64,000 bases of DNA, taken from assembly GCF_000372725.1 (NCBI RefSeq), contig NW_005198537.1, positions 130,873-194,872 of the forward strand, read 5' to 3'. This DNA is from Emiliania huxleyi CCMP1516. Taxonomy: Eukaryota > Haptophyta > Isochrysidales > Noelaerhabdaceae. Position 1 is the stretch's first letter, and every line of letters begins with the position of its first letter. The position numbers and the translations under genes are program-made. Shown piece by piece: positions 32,524 through 42,458 of the stretch. A model generated the notes under the pieces. It worked only from the letters and a program-made list of their open reading frames with translations. It made no database searches and was not told the origin of the DNA.

Positions 32524-33543
32524 GAATTATGTGGCTTGTTGGGTCGGTGGAGGAGTGGCGACCGCCTCGGCCGTGAACGGCCACCGTGCGCTAGCACCCA
32601 ATTCTTTTTCTTTATTTTAGAGACGGCTTTTTCTTTATTTTAGCGGACAGAATTCTTTTTCTTTATTTTAGCTCTTCTTTTCACATCTTCACCTTTCTAC
32701 CTACCTACCTACCTCACATAAACGCACTACCCCGGGCCCGAAATCGCACAGAGACAGTCGCAACACGGGTTGGTTGGCCTGCAGGCCTGCACAAGCTTTT
32801 CCGGCATCCAAACAAAAAGGAAAACAGAGGGTCCCCAGCACTTTGCGTTTCCGGAAATTTCCAGGGAAAACAGAGGGTGTTTTTGGTGTGAGGGTGTTTG
32901 GTGCTCCATTCTGGAAACTCGCGAGTTTCCCTGAGTCTGAGAGCTGGTCTGGGGCAAAATCTGACGCAAAATTGAGGAAATCGGCACGATACCCAGGCGG
33001 TCGCAGGATATTTTCCAGGTATACCCGGGGTTTTCCAGGATATTTGCCGATTTGGCTGATTTTGGGCCCAAACCAGCCTCAGACTCGGCTCAGAGCCCGG
33101 AAAATTTGATGGGTTTCCCGGGAAAATAGAGAGGAAAAGAGAGGGTGCTGCGAAGGAAAAGAGACGGGGTGCGAGAGGAAAACCTTGTTCAGCCTAAAAC
33201 ACGGGGTCCCAGGGAAGGCCAGCAAAAACCTTCTCGCGCGCGCTAGACGCCGACTCAGCGGCCGCCCCGGTCTGTGCAAAAAGAAATCTTCCGCTGCATC
33301 CACACCGCTCTCAACCTGCAAAGAGAGACTGCGAAGAGAGATAGGAAGAGGCGGACGCCCAAGGGTGGGCGACGGCTAGCGCACCACACCCCTCTCCTTA
33401 AAATCCCTGTGCGGTGGCGGCGTGCCGTCTCCCATCCCTCCCTTTCTCGCTGTTTTGTTTCTTTCACCACACTCAAGCCAATCCCCACCCCGCACACACA
33501 CCGCCGTCTCCCGCGCCGTGCAGCGTCGTGCAACGCCCATCAC
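32524..33543. other. Intergenic, repeat-rich
   Basis: Three TTCTTTTTCTTTATTTTAG-like words occur at 32600-32672. 32800-32930 is a second copy of 2600-2715. 33000-33050 has short GGTATACC-type inverted words like those at 28446-28497. 33320-33470 is a copy of the (TTTC)n-tailed repeat ending just before the SDR gene. Confidence 0.65.
33320..33470 (+). repeat. Retroposon-like dispersed repeat, copy 3
   Basis: It matches 15650-15800 closely, including the end of the AT-hook ORF frame (LRREIGRGGRPRVGDG) and the CCATCCCTCCC region. It lies about 75 bp upstream of the SDR gene and so may contribute to its promoter. Confidence 0.75.
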
Positions 33544-34716
33544 ATGCCGCCCACCGCCCTGCTCCTCCTCCTCCTCGGGCTCGCCCGCTCCGCTGCCCTG
33601 CAGATTGCGATCACGGGCAGTAACAGCGGCATCGGCGCCTCCGCGTCCAAGATGCTCCTCGAGCGCGGCCACAGCGTCATCCACGCCTGCCGGACGGCCG
33701 AAGCAGCCGCAGAGGCGGTGGCGCTGGCGGGCGGAGGAGCACCGATGGTGTGCGACCTGGCGGACCTTCAGTCTGTCCGCCGCTTTGCGGCTTCGCTCAG
33801 CGCCGAGGCGCCGGCGCTGGACGTGCTCTGCCTCAACGCGGGCGTGTCGCCCTCGCGGAAGGCAGAGGTGCCGGCGAGGACGCGGGACGGGTTCGAGGAG
33901 ACGGTGGGCGTGAACCACATCGGCCACTTTCTGCTCGCAAGCCTGCTCGAGCCCGTGCTCACGCGCAGCGAAGGCACCGTCGTCGTCACCGCCTCGGGCG
34001 TGCATGATCCGGACGCGCCAGGAGGGACAGTGCAGGCGCGGGCCGCCCAGAGCCCAGCCTCCTCTGCCTGCCCTGATCCGACGCCCGACCCTCCAGGGCG
34101 ACCCGGCGACCGGAGCGACGTTGGGAGATCTCTCCGGGCTTGGGGCGGTGGACGGTGGCGGCGCGGTGATGGTGGACGGTGCGAAGATCGAACCTCCTCT
34201 CCCTCTCTCCCTCTCGCTTCTCGCCTTCACCCTCACACCTCTGAGTTCCGTCTCCCGTGTGAAGGCGCGACGGCGTACTGCGGCGCAAAGGCGTACCACG
34301 ACTCGAAGCTGTGCAACGTGCTCTTCGCGGCCGAGGCGGCGAGGCGGTGGGGAGGCGGCGGGGTGGCGGTGCGGGCCTTCAACCCGGGCCTCATCACGAG
34401 CACGGGCCTCTTCCGCGCCGCGCGGCGAGACAACTTCCTGAGCGCCGCGCTCTTCTCCTTCGTCGCGACCAGCGTGGCCCGCTTCTCGCAACCGGTCGAG
34501 GTGGGAGGGGCGCGGCTTGCGTACCTCGCCACCGCACCCGAGGAAGAGGTGCCGCCGGGCTCGTACCTCTCCGCGCCGGCGGCGACGAGTGCCGCCGCCA
34601 CGGTGGCCGACGGCTTCGGGCCGGCGGCGGTGTCGCGGGAGGCGCAGGACAAAGAGCTGGCGGCGAGGTTGTGGGAGAGGAGCAGCGCAGTAGTCGGGCT
34701 GGGTGTGGGAGTGTGA
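33544..34716 (+). CDS. Short-chain dehydrogenase, protochlorophyllide-oxidoreductase-like
   Basis: Exons 33544-34035, 34097-34178 and 34265-34716 fit in phase, giving 341 aa (introns GC then GT). The N-terminal MPPTALLLLLLGLARSAA is a signal sequence, as needed for import into a secondary plastid or the ER. The NAD(P)-binding glycine motif TGSNSGIG is at 24-31, followed by CDLAD, LCLNAGV, VNHIGHFLL and VVVTASG. The catalytic Tyr-x3-Lys is AYHDSKLCN (Tyr202, Lys206). The flanking AKAYHDSKLCNVLF and PGLITSTGLFR resemble light-dependent protochlorophyllide oxidoreductases (family: AYKDSK, PGCIATTGLFR). POR reduces protochlorophyllide in chlorophyll synthesis. The Cys residues and tail typical of POR are not well matched, so a retinol-dehydrogenase-like relative is possible. 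Confidence 0.82.
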   Translation: MPPTALLLLLLGLARSAALQIAITGSNSGIGASASKMLLERGHSVIHACRTAEAAAEAVALAGGGAPMVCDLADLQSVRRFAASLSAEAPALDVLCLNAGVSPSRKAEVPARTRDGFEETVGVNHIGHFLLASLLEPVLTRSEGTVVVTASGVHDPDAPGGTVQARAAQSPASSACPDPTPDPPGRPGDRSDVGRSLRAWGGGRWRRGDGGRCEDRTSSPSLPLASRLHPHTSEFRLPCEGATAYCGAKAYHDSKLCNVLFAAEAARRWGGGGVAVRAFNPGLITSTGLFRAARRDNFLSAALFSFVATSVARFSQPVEVGGARLAYLATAPEEEVPPGSYLSAPAATSAAATVADGFGPAAVSREAQDKELAARLWERSSAVVGLGVGV

Positions 34717-35980
34717 GAAAGAGGGTGCACAAGACACCAATGTGCGTACGACCTAGGATACATGTTACGTCGGGCTCGGCATCCTGTCTGCTGTCTCGTT
34801 TATCCACCTCCCCCGCGTGTGCCGTGTCCCTCGTAGAGCTCTCTAGGGGGCGCTAGCAATAAAGAGGGCCGTGGCGAGTGGCTCTAGCCACTAGCGACAA
34901 GTGAGGGCGCCAGGGCGGGAGCACTTTTGGAGCACACAGACACACTTTTTCGTCCTCAAAATAAATAAATAAAACGGACACCTCTACTAGGAGATGGGAA
35001 AAAGGAAGTAGGAACCCCCGCCCCGTCCTCAGGCAGACTTCTAGGTTTCCTTTTACCATTTGCATTTCAGCACCCCCCCACCCCGGTCCCCGCTCTCGCC
35101 GCCGCAAACTCGCCTCTCGTTATAGCATGCGTGCATGCGTTGTAGCTTATCATATCCCTTATACCTCACCTATGGGGGAGAAATTCCGTGCAAGGACCAG
35201 GGCGGGCACCCTCTCGTTTCCTTCACTGGACGGACTGCTGGGTTCGAAGCCGACGAAGGCTTCAGGATTGCCGGGAAACGTGTATACTACAGGCCAATTG
35301 TGGCCTATGGAGAATGAGAGTATTTTAGTATTGTCAGTGTTATCGGTCATTACCTATACCTTACATACAGCGATTCATTACGATTTCATACACGATTCTT
35401 CAAAATGGAAATCTGAACCTCTCCTGCAGCTAATAGCAGCCGGACCCGGTGCTACGGCCGGTGACAGTGTGCCTCGTGTCGGCTCCCGAGCCAATCGTGT
35501 GCAGCGTGTGTGCGTGTGGGCCCGTCCTCCATGCTAGGAGGTGTGTAACACTGAATGGCTGACTGACTGCTAATAGCAGCTCATAGGACATAGCTGACAT
35601 AGGTGCCTCCCTAAAGAAAGGGGCGGGGAGGGAAATGTGTCGTTTGGTCTTTGGAGCCACTGGCACTGCGAGTTTGCTGCGGAGATGTGGTTTGCTGCGG
35701 AGATGTGGATTTCAGAGTGCAGTGCAGATAGATATATATAGGCGAAACGATCGTTTCGTGCTTCGTTCGTTCGTGGGAGGACGGTGCGCTCTCTCGCCTG
35801 AACCATTCAGCAACGCAGCCGTTTTTCTTTTTCCCCCTCTTTCCGAAGGTCAAGGAAGAATCGGGTCGGCACGCCGAACGCATTATCAAGTGCTCAAAGC
35901 GTTACCCCTTGAGCACCCTTTGAGCCCCGACCGGGCAGAATTGCCGGATCGAGCACACGCTCAAACCACGCGGCTACACA
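34717..35980. other. Intergenic; one dispersed-repeat fragment
   Basis: 34965-35010 has the AAATAAATAAATAAAACGG motif and CACCTCTACT shared with 27320 and, inverted, 57870-57910. A 17-bp direct duplication (GTTTGCTGCGGAGATGT) lies at about 35671-35706. No gene is seen. Confidence 0.55.
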
Positions 35981-37696
35981 ATGATGCGCCTCCTTCTTGC
36001 GCTCGCCTTCTCGGCGGGGGCCGTCAACGGAACGGGCGACGAAGGTGCCGCCACACACCCGCCCCGCAGCCAGCGACCGGCCCACAACGCCCCAACCTCC
36101 AGAACAGCCCGCCGCCGCTTCCAGCCGACACGTATTCCTCCCTCGCAGCCTTCGAGTGGGCTGGCACCTTCGACGTCGCCGACATGAACACGGTCTTTTG
36201 GTCGGCGCAGTCGGACGCGGAAGGCCACTATCCCGATGCGAGCATGACGATTGTCATCATGCAAGGCAATGCGGATAACTCCCTCACCGAGGCCCTTGAG
36301 CTCGCGGGTGAGGAGTCCCTCGAGGGCGCGTGCACCGAACTGCAGCCCGGCAATGCTCTTCCCATCAGCTCGACGGGCACACCGCTCCCGTGCTATAAGC
36401 TCATGTTCCCCTGCACCATGGAGGGGTCGGGTGACGATGCAGAGTGCCACGCCGATGCGCACACCGCAATCTGGGAGATCGACACCACCGGCTACAACAA
36501 TATCGCCGTCTTCGCGCAGCACTTCCCGATCGAGTTTGAGCGCGAGGCGGCCGATCGCCACCGACCACGCAAACAGCCCTCTCACAGCCCCGCCCGCACC
36601 GCCCTCCTGCTCACCCCCTCGCTCACCCTCCCGCTCATCCCGCCAGATGCACTACCTCAAGGGTCCGGGCGGCGAGGACATCGAGCCGATCGCGGAGCAC
36701 CCCGAATCGACACGGTCGAAGCGATGGGGCGCCGCCATCGGCGCCGCCTTCATCGTGATGGTGTGCACCCTCATGGGCGTCGTTTTCCTGGCGCCAGTGT
36801 TTGCCAAGCTCCAGAGCGAGCACGAGTCGCTCGTCACTGTGCTGGCGTCGGCCTTCGCGGTGCGCCGCCACCTACTCTGCTTGCGCTTTCCCCCGCCACC
36901 GTCACGCCCCTCTGCTGACCCGTGCCCGCCTCGGCCCCCTCCCTTCGCGCAGGCCGGCGCCCTCCTGGCGGCCGCCTTCTACCTGATGCTATACGAGGCG
37001 ACTCACCTGATCGCAATCACCGACGACCGCACCGAGGCCGAGGCGAGCGCGTGGTGGGGATCGGCGACCCTGCTTGGCTTCGTCAGCCCCTTCCTCCTCG
37101 AGTCGATCATCTCCTTCATCGTCGGCAAGGCCAAGCCTGAGGAGCGCAAGGACCCCGAGGCGGCCAACGAGTCGCCGACGCCATCCAGGTCGCGCAAGGT
37201 CAGGGTGCTCTCGGGCGTGCTGTTGGGCGACTTCCTGCACAACCTGGTCGACGGCTTCTTCATCGGCGCCGCCTTTGCCAACTGCGACACCTCGATGGCG
37301 TGGACGATCACCGCTGCCACCGTCTACCACGAGCTGGCGCAGGAGATCTCCGACTACCTCGTCCTGACCAACAAGGATCAGGGCGACCTCAAGCCCTTCA
37401 TGGCGCTCGGCCTCAACTTCCTCTCGGGCATGTCCGTCCTCTTTGGCGTCTGCATCGTCCTCTCCGCCGAGCCGTCCAACTTTTCGACCGGCTGCCTTCT
37501 CGCTTATGGCGCCGGCGTCTACCTGCAGATCGCCGCGACCGAGTGCATGCCGCGTGTGCACGAGTTCGCGACGACGCTCAATCTGCGTCTTTCTGGCTTC
37601 CTGCTCTTTGTTATCGGCGCGACCGCCATCGGCCTCGTCCTCCTCGACCACGAGCACTGCGGTGGCGAGGGCGGTGGCGACGGCCACGGTCACTAA
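35981..37696 (+). CDS. ZIP-family divalent metal transporter with extracellular domain
   Basis: Exons 35981-36044, 36125-36546, 36647-36859 and 36953-37696 fit in phase, giving 480 aa (introns GT, GC, GT). ZIP proteins bring Zn2+ or Fe2+ into the cytosol. MMRLLLALAFSAGAVNG is a signal peptide. Residues 22-165 form a lumenal domain with several Cys and acidic residues (ADTYSSLAAFEWAGTFDV, then SGDDAECHADAH). The membrane region starts near residue 190 (WGAAIGAAFIVMVCTLMGVV). The metal-site helices are clear: LLGDFLHNLVDGFFIGAAF (His, Asn, Asp) and VYHELAQEISDY (His, Glu, Glu). A charged cytoplasmic loop, KPEERKDPEAANESPTPSRS, precedes them. The C-terminus ends in a metal-binding-like Gly/His/Asp tail. 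Its position directly upstream of other genes gives no extra functional hint. Confidence 0.9.
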
Positions 37697-38244
37697 GGTT
37701 GATGCAAGCAATTTCGCTGGGCCGCTCGGCTGACGGCTGTCCCCTGGAGCCTTCGTTGGCCGCAGCGGCTCCGGTCGAGCGCACGCTCCGGCGTGGCTCA
37801 GTCCGCAAGACGCTTCCAGAACATGGCATGACACGGACCCAAACGTACTGTCTGCGAGTGCGCCGCCGCGGCCGGTGTTAGATCCGCGCGGCGGCTTTTT
37901 GCGCGGTGTGACAGTGAGCGGAGATCAGATATGCTGCTTGCTGGATCGGAGGAGATGCGCATACAAGAGAGAGTAGGGTGTCGCTACGTAAGATGAGTTA
38001 TATGAACACTCTCGTTTTGGGTGTACGCGCGTTACGCTCTCGCGGATAATACGGGGCAACGCGCGGGCAGGGGCGCTCTCTCGTAAATCTGGTGTTGGGA
38101 CCGAGAGCGAGACCCCTGCCGCGGGCTGCTCAATTTTGCTCTAGGTGCCTCCTACGATTCGATCCCGCGTTCTCAGGCAGTCGCCTGGTGCGTTGTTCGT
38201 TTTCGTCACGTACTGATACGGGTTGGCGGCCATTTGCTTAGGCG
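37697..38244. other. Intergenic between convergent genes
   Basis: Nothing is recognised. The ZIP gene ends to the left and the F-box gene ends to the right. Confidence 0.6.
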
Positions 38245-39777
38245 TCAGAATGCCCCTGTAGCGTCAGAATTTGCTTCTTCCCCGCCGCTCCCCTCGTCCT
38301 CCGACGGTCCACCCGGACTTCCCTCTAGCAAGCCCTGGTACAGCTCGCGATCGTCGTCGCCCTGCGAGCCGCCGCCGCCCGGCGGGGCAGCCCCACCCCC
38401 CTCCTCCTCGCTCCGTTCGCTCGACGACGCGTCTGACTGGTCGGAGAGCAACGCGGCGCAACACACTGCCGCGCAGCCGCCTCCTTCCGCCAGCTGCGCC
38501 TCCTCCCCCAGTCGGCGCGCCGCGGCCGCGGGGTAGTAGTCTGGCCGTCGGGGCAGCTCGAGCGAAGCCCTCCCGCCGACGCCGTCGCTCGCCTGGGAGA
38601 CAAAGATCTCGGCCCAGCCGCAGCCCGCGCGCGCCGAGTCGCCGTTCGGGTGCGCCGACGCTGCCGCCGCCGCGGTGACGCTGAGGCCCCAGGACGCGAC
38701 GTCGATTCGGTCGAGGGAGAGGCCGAGCGAGTCGAGCTCGCGAGCGACGGAGGCGCCGCGCAGGCGCGCGTAGCGCAGCGCGACGGCGGGGGGCGCCTGG
38801 GGCAGTCAGTCGCGGGTCACGATCGCGTCGCGGGCAAGAAAGGGTGAGGGTGAGGGTGAGGGTGAGGGTGGGTGGGTGGGAGGGGGTGGCAGGGGCGAGG
38901 GTGGAACTGTGCCGTCGGTCCGACATGCGCGTCGACACGCAGCCGGAGCCTCTCGTGGCGCGAGGCGAAGCGCGCCCAGCGGCGAAGGGCGGCGCGGCCG
39001 CCACAGATGCCGGACTCGCTGCCCGCCTCGTCGTCGAGGTCCACGCCGGCAAACCTGAAGGGGCGAGGGGCGAGGGTGAGGGTCGGGGAGCAGTCTCGCT
39101 GCAGAGGGTGTGCGGCGGCGAGAGAAGGTGGAGCTGGGCGAGATGGTGGGGGGGAGGCGAGCGGGGAGGGCGGGGAAGAGGCGGGGAGGGAGCGGGGAGG
39201 GGAGGGAGGGAGCGGGGAGGGGAGGGAGGGAGTGTGTCGGATCGCACTCGAACCCGACCACATTGCCCAGCGACGAGAGGGTGGAGCCTGGCGACGGAGC
39301 CAGCAACGACCGCACCCCAGCCCTGATGGCGAGGTCCTCGAGGTCGGCGGGGTCGGCGCACGGCGGCTCTCTCCCCGCGCCGCCGCCACCGCCGCCGCCG
39401 TCTTGCATGGAGTCGCCGCCGCCGCCTCGGCCGGCCTCGCATGACACGGCTGGCTGCCCGCTCCCGCCGCCCCCGCCGCCCCCGTCCGCTCTCGGCGCGG
39501 CGAGGCCGAGCCGCGCAGCGAGACGCCGCAGCAGCGGAGGGGAGATGAGGGCGCGCGTACGCGACGAGGCGCCGCGCAGTGCCGCGAGATGGGCCAAACC
39601 CTCGGCGGAGCTTCCCACCAGCTGCAGACATACCAGCTCGAGCAGCTCGGTGGGCAGCGACGAGAGCTCCACGGGCGCGTCTAGCGGCTCGAGCGGCTCG
39701 TCAGACAGCGCTTCGGCACCTGGCTGCAGCGGCGGGGCTGCCTCCGCCGCGAGCCCCGCGAGGGGCCTGCTCGCCAT
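38245..39777 (-). CDS. F-box-like protein
   Basis: Exons 39777-39248, 39054-38913 and 38796-38245 fit in phase, giving 407 aa (intron 1 GT, intron 2 GC). Residues 38-80 (LSSLPTELLELVCLQLV, then LAHLAALRGASSRTRALISP) fit an F-box, which links substrates to SCF ubiquitin ligases through SKP1. A Gly/Ala-rich linker follows, then a conserved-looking C-terminal part: ESGICGGRAALRRWARF, LRLRVDAHVGPT, ALRYARLRGASVARELDSLG, AEIFVSQASDG, which could be the substrate-binding domain. The tail is acidic (SSSERSEEEGGG, then EDEGSGGEEANSD). Intron 2 contains five (GGGTGA) hexamers at 38842-38873. Its ATG is only 46 bp downstream of the stop of the methyltransferase gene on the same strand; an in-frame ATG at 39804 would cut this to 19 bp. 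Confidence 0.7.
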
Positions 39778-39823
39778 CGCACTCGCCCAAGTGAGCCGGT
39801 GCACCTACCAGTCGTGTCCCCCC

Positions 39824-40654
39824 TCAGCGAGGCGTCCACGAAACGGACAGAGCGGCGTGCTGGCGCACGAGAGCGAGCTGCGACCCTTCGCCGAAGAGGC
39901 AGCGCATCTCGCTGCCGGCGGCGGGCACCGCAGCCACATCGAGGCCGCACGCGGCGGCGCGAGCGAACAGGTGCTCGTCCGCCGCCTCGTGCCCCTCCCA
40001 GTGGTGGCAGTGCGCGCTCCAGACCGCACCGCCCGGCGCGAGCAGGCTGCAGACGCTCTCCAGCAGCGCCGCGTGCGCTGCGACGTTCCAAAAGCAGTCT
40101 GCGAGCAGCAGCGCGTCGAACCGGCCGCCGCCCTCGCCGCCGCCCTCTCCGCCGCCCTCGCCGCCGTCCCTGCGGATCTGTCCCTCGCCGCTGTGCACCG
40201 TGAGGCTGAGGCCGAGCTCAGACAGAGCGGCATCGAGTGGCTCAGTGCTCTCGCCCCACGTGTGGCCCACGACGCGGCAGCGGGCTGCTGCGGCGGAGGA
40301 GAGGACGCTGACGTTGCGGCGCACGTTCTCTCGGATGGCCTGCACGAGCGCTGGATGGTCAAAATCCGAGATGACGACACAAGCGGAAGCGTCCACCTCG
40401 GGCTGTGCTAGCAGCGTCAGGGATGGTAGACCGGCGCCAGCACCGAGCTCGACGACCCGCTTTCCTGCGAGCTTGCGGCCGAGGAACCCAAATTCGATCA
40501 ACTGCGACAGCCGTACGCTTCCATTCCACACCGACCCGGCGTGAAGCTCTCCGAGTGCGGCACAACGCGAGCCGGGTGCGACGCCGAGGAGAAGCTTGCC
40601 TGCACTCAGCGAGTACTCCTCCACCACGCCCTCCCAGCCCACCCAGCCGCTCAT
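39824..40654 (-). CDS. EFM7/METTL21-like protein N-methyltransferase
   Basis: Intronless, 276 aa. Family 16 lysine/N-terminal methyltransferases use SAM to methylate translation factors and chaperones; the eEF1A enzyme EFM7 is the closest type I can name. VWNGSVRLSQLIEF (42-55) matches the family's substrate-side (V/L)WxxAxxL region. Motif I is VVELGAGAGLPSL (67-79), then VVISDFDHPALVQAIRENV, then GHTWGEST, then DALLLADCFWN and the strand ending GGAVWSAHCHHW. A Gly/Glu-rich insert (GGEGGGEGGGEGGG) lies near residue 165. Immediately upstream are a 15-bp remnant of SPX coding sequence and a TIR element (40687-41565), so its promoter region has been rebuilt recently. Confidence 0.82.
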   Translation of the reverse strand: MSGWVGWEGVVEEYSLSAGKLLLGVAPGSRCAALGELHAGSVWNGSVRLSQLIEFGFLGRKLAGKRVVELGAGAGLPSLTLLAQPEVDASACVVISDFDHPALVQAIRENVRRNVSVLSSAAAARCRVVGHTWGESTEPLDAALSELGLSLTVHSGEGQIRRDGGEGGGEGGGEGGGRFDALLLADCFWNVAAHAALLESVCSLLAPGGAVWSAHCHHWEGHEAADEHLFARAAACGLDVAAVPAAGSEMRCLFGEGSQLALVRQHAALSVSWTPR

Positions 40655-40686
40655 TTCTGTTTGTTAGTTTAGGCTGCTTGCACTCA

Positions 40687-41565
40687 GGGTGAGTCTTCAG
40701 TAAGCGCGGGTTAGCGTTGGTTAGTGCTCACTAACCCGGCACGGGTCAGCACGGGTCAGAATGGGTTACCATAACCCGGCACTAACCCGGCACTAACCCG
40801 TGCGGCTGGGGGGCATACGTCAGCATGGGTCTGTCTGCGCCAGGTTAGGGGTGGGTTAGGGCCGGGTTAGTTAGTGCAGCGCACCCCGGGTTAGAGCTAG
40901 CTGGTTGGCGAGATGAAACGGCTGCGGCGGGCACCCGAGCCGACCTCCGCGATGGAGCCTTGGCTGCAGAAGGCCGTGGATGCCAAGCTGCTCATTGAGA
41001 AGAACACCCGCGTGCGCAGTTCGGACGGGTCCAAGGCGGTCGCTCGTGCTGGAAGTGGACCGTGTACGTCGACTAGAGCACGTCCCTCCTCACTGCTCCG
41101 TGCGCGCCTGACGCCCAGTCGACACACCTCCCGGTGCGCCCATGGCCTCCACTGCCATGGCAGTGCGGGCTGCAGGGGGCCCAGCCCTCAACGTGTGCCA
41201 GTGATGGCCCTAGGGAGGAGGAGTGCGCTGAGGGCGGTACATTATAGATCCTGTGGCATGAGATTGTCCCGCTCGCCATGCGCCCGCGGCTGTGTGGTGT
41301 GGCGAGTGAGTGAACGCACGAGACTCGAGAGAGGGGTGGAACGAGCCGTAACCCAATCCCAAGCCTAACCCAGACTAACCCGAGACTAACCCGGCGCTAA
41401 CCCGGCGCTAACCCGCGGAGGGGGCATACGTTAGGATGGGTTAGTGCCGGGTTAGCGTCGGGTTATGGTAACCCGTTCTAACCCGTGCTGACCCGTGCTG
41501 GGTTAGTGTGGCTTAACCCGGTGGAACCCACGGCTAACCCGCGCTTACTGACAGACTCACCTCAG
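40687..41565. mobile_element. TIR element with GGGTTAG-rich arms and splice-like ends
   Basis: The left end reads GTGAGTCTTCAGTAAGCGCG and the reverse complement of the right end reads GTGAGTCTGTCAGTAAGCGC. The arms stay alignable for about 130 bp and contain many TAACCCG/GGGTTAG words. CTCAGG flanks both ends directly, and a 15-bp word (AGGCTGCTTGCACTC) starts at 40672 on the left and 41566 on the right. The centre has an ORF (40913-41368) of unknown meaning, MKRLRRAPEPTS start. No transposase is visible, so it is non-autonomous. Both termini match splice-site consensus (see findings). Confidence 0.7.
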
Positions 41566-41985
41566 GCTGCTTGCACTCGCCTGCATTGCCTGCAACTCGC
41601 CGTCGACAGCGCGAACCTCATCAGCGAGCAACTGCTCGAAACGCTTGCGCGAGACGCCGCTTCGGATGCGCTGTTTGAGCAACCCGTAGTCAATGTGTCG
41701 TCGTGGCGTGCGGTGCTTCTCGAGCACCTCCTTGAATTTCATGGAATATGAGGTCGAACGGGTTGCTCTCCTCAACTCCGACGGACTCGGATGTCGAGCG
41801 CATATTCTGGGACAATAAAAAACGATTTGCCGTATTGTTCATACCCGGGTACGGGCGCTGCGAGACTGGGCGAGAAGAAAAAAAACGGGGAGGCAGACGC
41901 CCGAAGGCAACCTGATGGTGGCGAACATGGCTCATGGGAGAGCGCTCGCGCACGGACGCACCACAATACCACACTCCCTGTGAGG
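41563..41985 (-). pseudogene. Truncated duplicate of the SPX-RING-EEP gene: upstream region plus first 60 codons
   Basis: 41563-41985 is nearly identical to 26756-27178. It retains the ATG (41743 side), the SPX start MKFKEVLEKHRTPRRHIDYG and the frame through QASASSL, then stops matching at the boundary of the TIR element. Differences from the parent are few, for example Lys-Glu-Arg becomes Lys-Gln-Arg at residue 24, and indels near 27035 and 27155. The copy lacks the rest of SPX, RING and EEP, so it cannot make the parent protein. It lies in the same orientation as, and upstream of, the methyltransferase at 39824-40654. Confidence 0.88.
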
Positions 41986-41987
41986 TA

Positions 41988-42456
41988 CAGTGGGTTGCGG
42001 GCATTAAGAAAACAGGATCGGGCACGCCGCCGTTTCTAATCCTTTCCACAGCCCTCATCCACCCCACGCCGTGGTTTCTTAGCTCCGGCCGGCACTCAAG
42101 CCAGAGCCGGCCCGACCGAAGGAAGGAGTTTTACTCGAGTAGGTGAGAGGTAAGCTGCGGTCCGCGAGGGCGATGCCAGAGTCTGCCGCCGAGTCGGCTC
42201 TCTGGATGACGGGAAGACGCACACACGCCTCCATCCACTCCACTCAGTCTCAGAACACCGCAGACTTGAAAAGTGACAAGTGCGCGCGCCGCAGGCGAAG
42301 AGAAATTTTGAGCTGCAGCTGGGGCTCCCGTTCACACTCGTATCTGGCCTTTTCTCGGGGCCGCGCCTGCGGCGCGCCGTGGTTTCTTAGATTTTCGCGG
42401 AAATCGCTTGGTAGGGTTTCTTAATGCCACGTTTTCTTAATGCCCGCAACCCACTG
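41988..42456. mobile_element. 469-bp MITE with 26-bp perfect TIRs and TA target duplication
   Basis: The TIR at 41988-42013 starts CAGTGGGTTGCGGGCATTAA and is perfectly inverted at 42431-42456. TA flanks both ends (41986-41987 and 42457-42458). CAGT-starting TIRs with a TA duplication are typical of Tc1/mariner/pogo-type elements. The unoccupied site survives in the parental SPX upstream region near 27170. No transposase is encoded. Two internal GCCGTGGTTTCTTAG words occur at about 42069 and 42378. Confidence 0.85.
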
Positions 42457-42458
42457 TA

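Noticed and set aside
35225-35260. Perfect Pol III B-box word GGTTCGAAGCC
   Set aside because: No A box or foldable tRNA lies upstream within 70 bp; a single 11-bp match is expected by chance.
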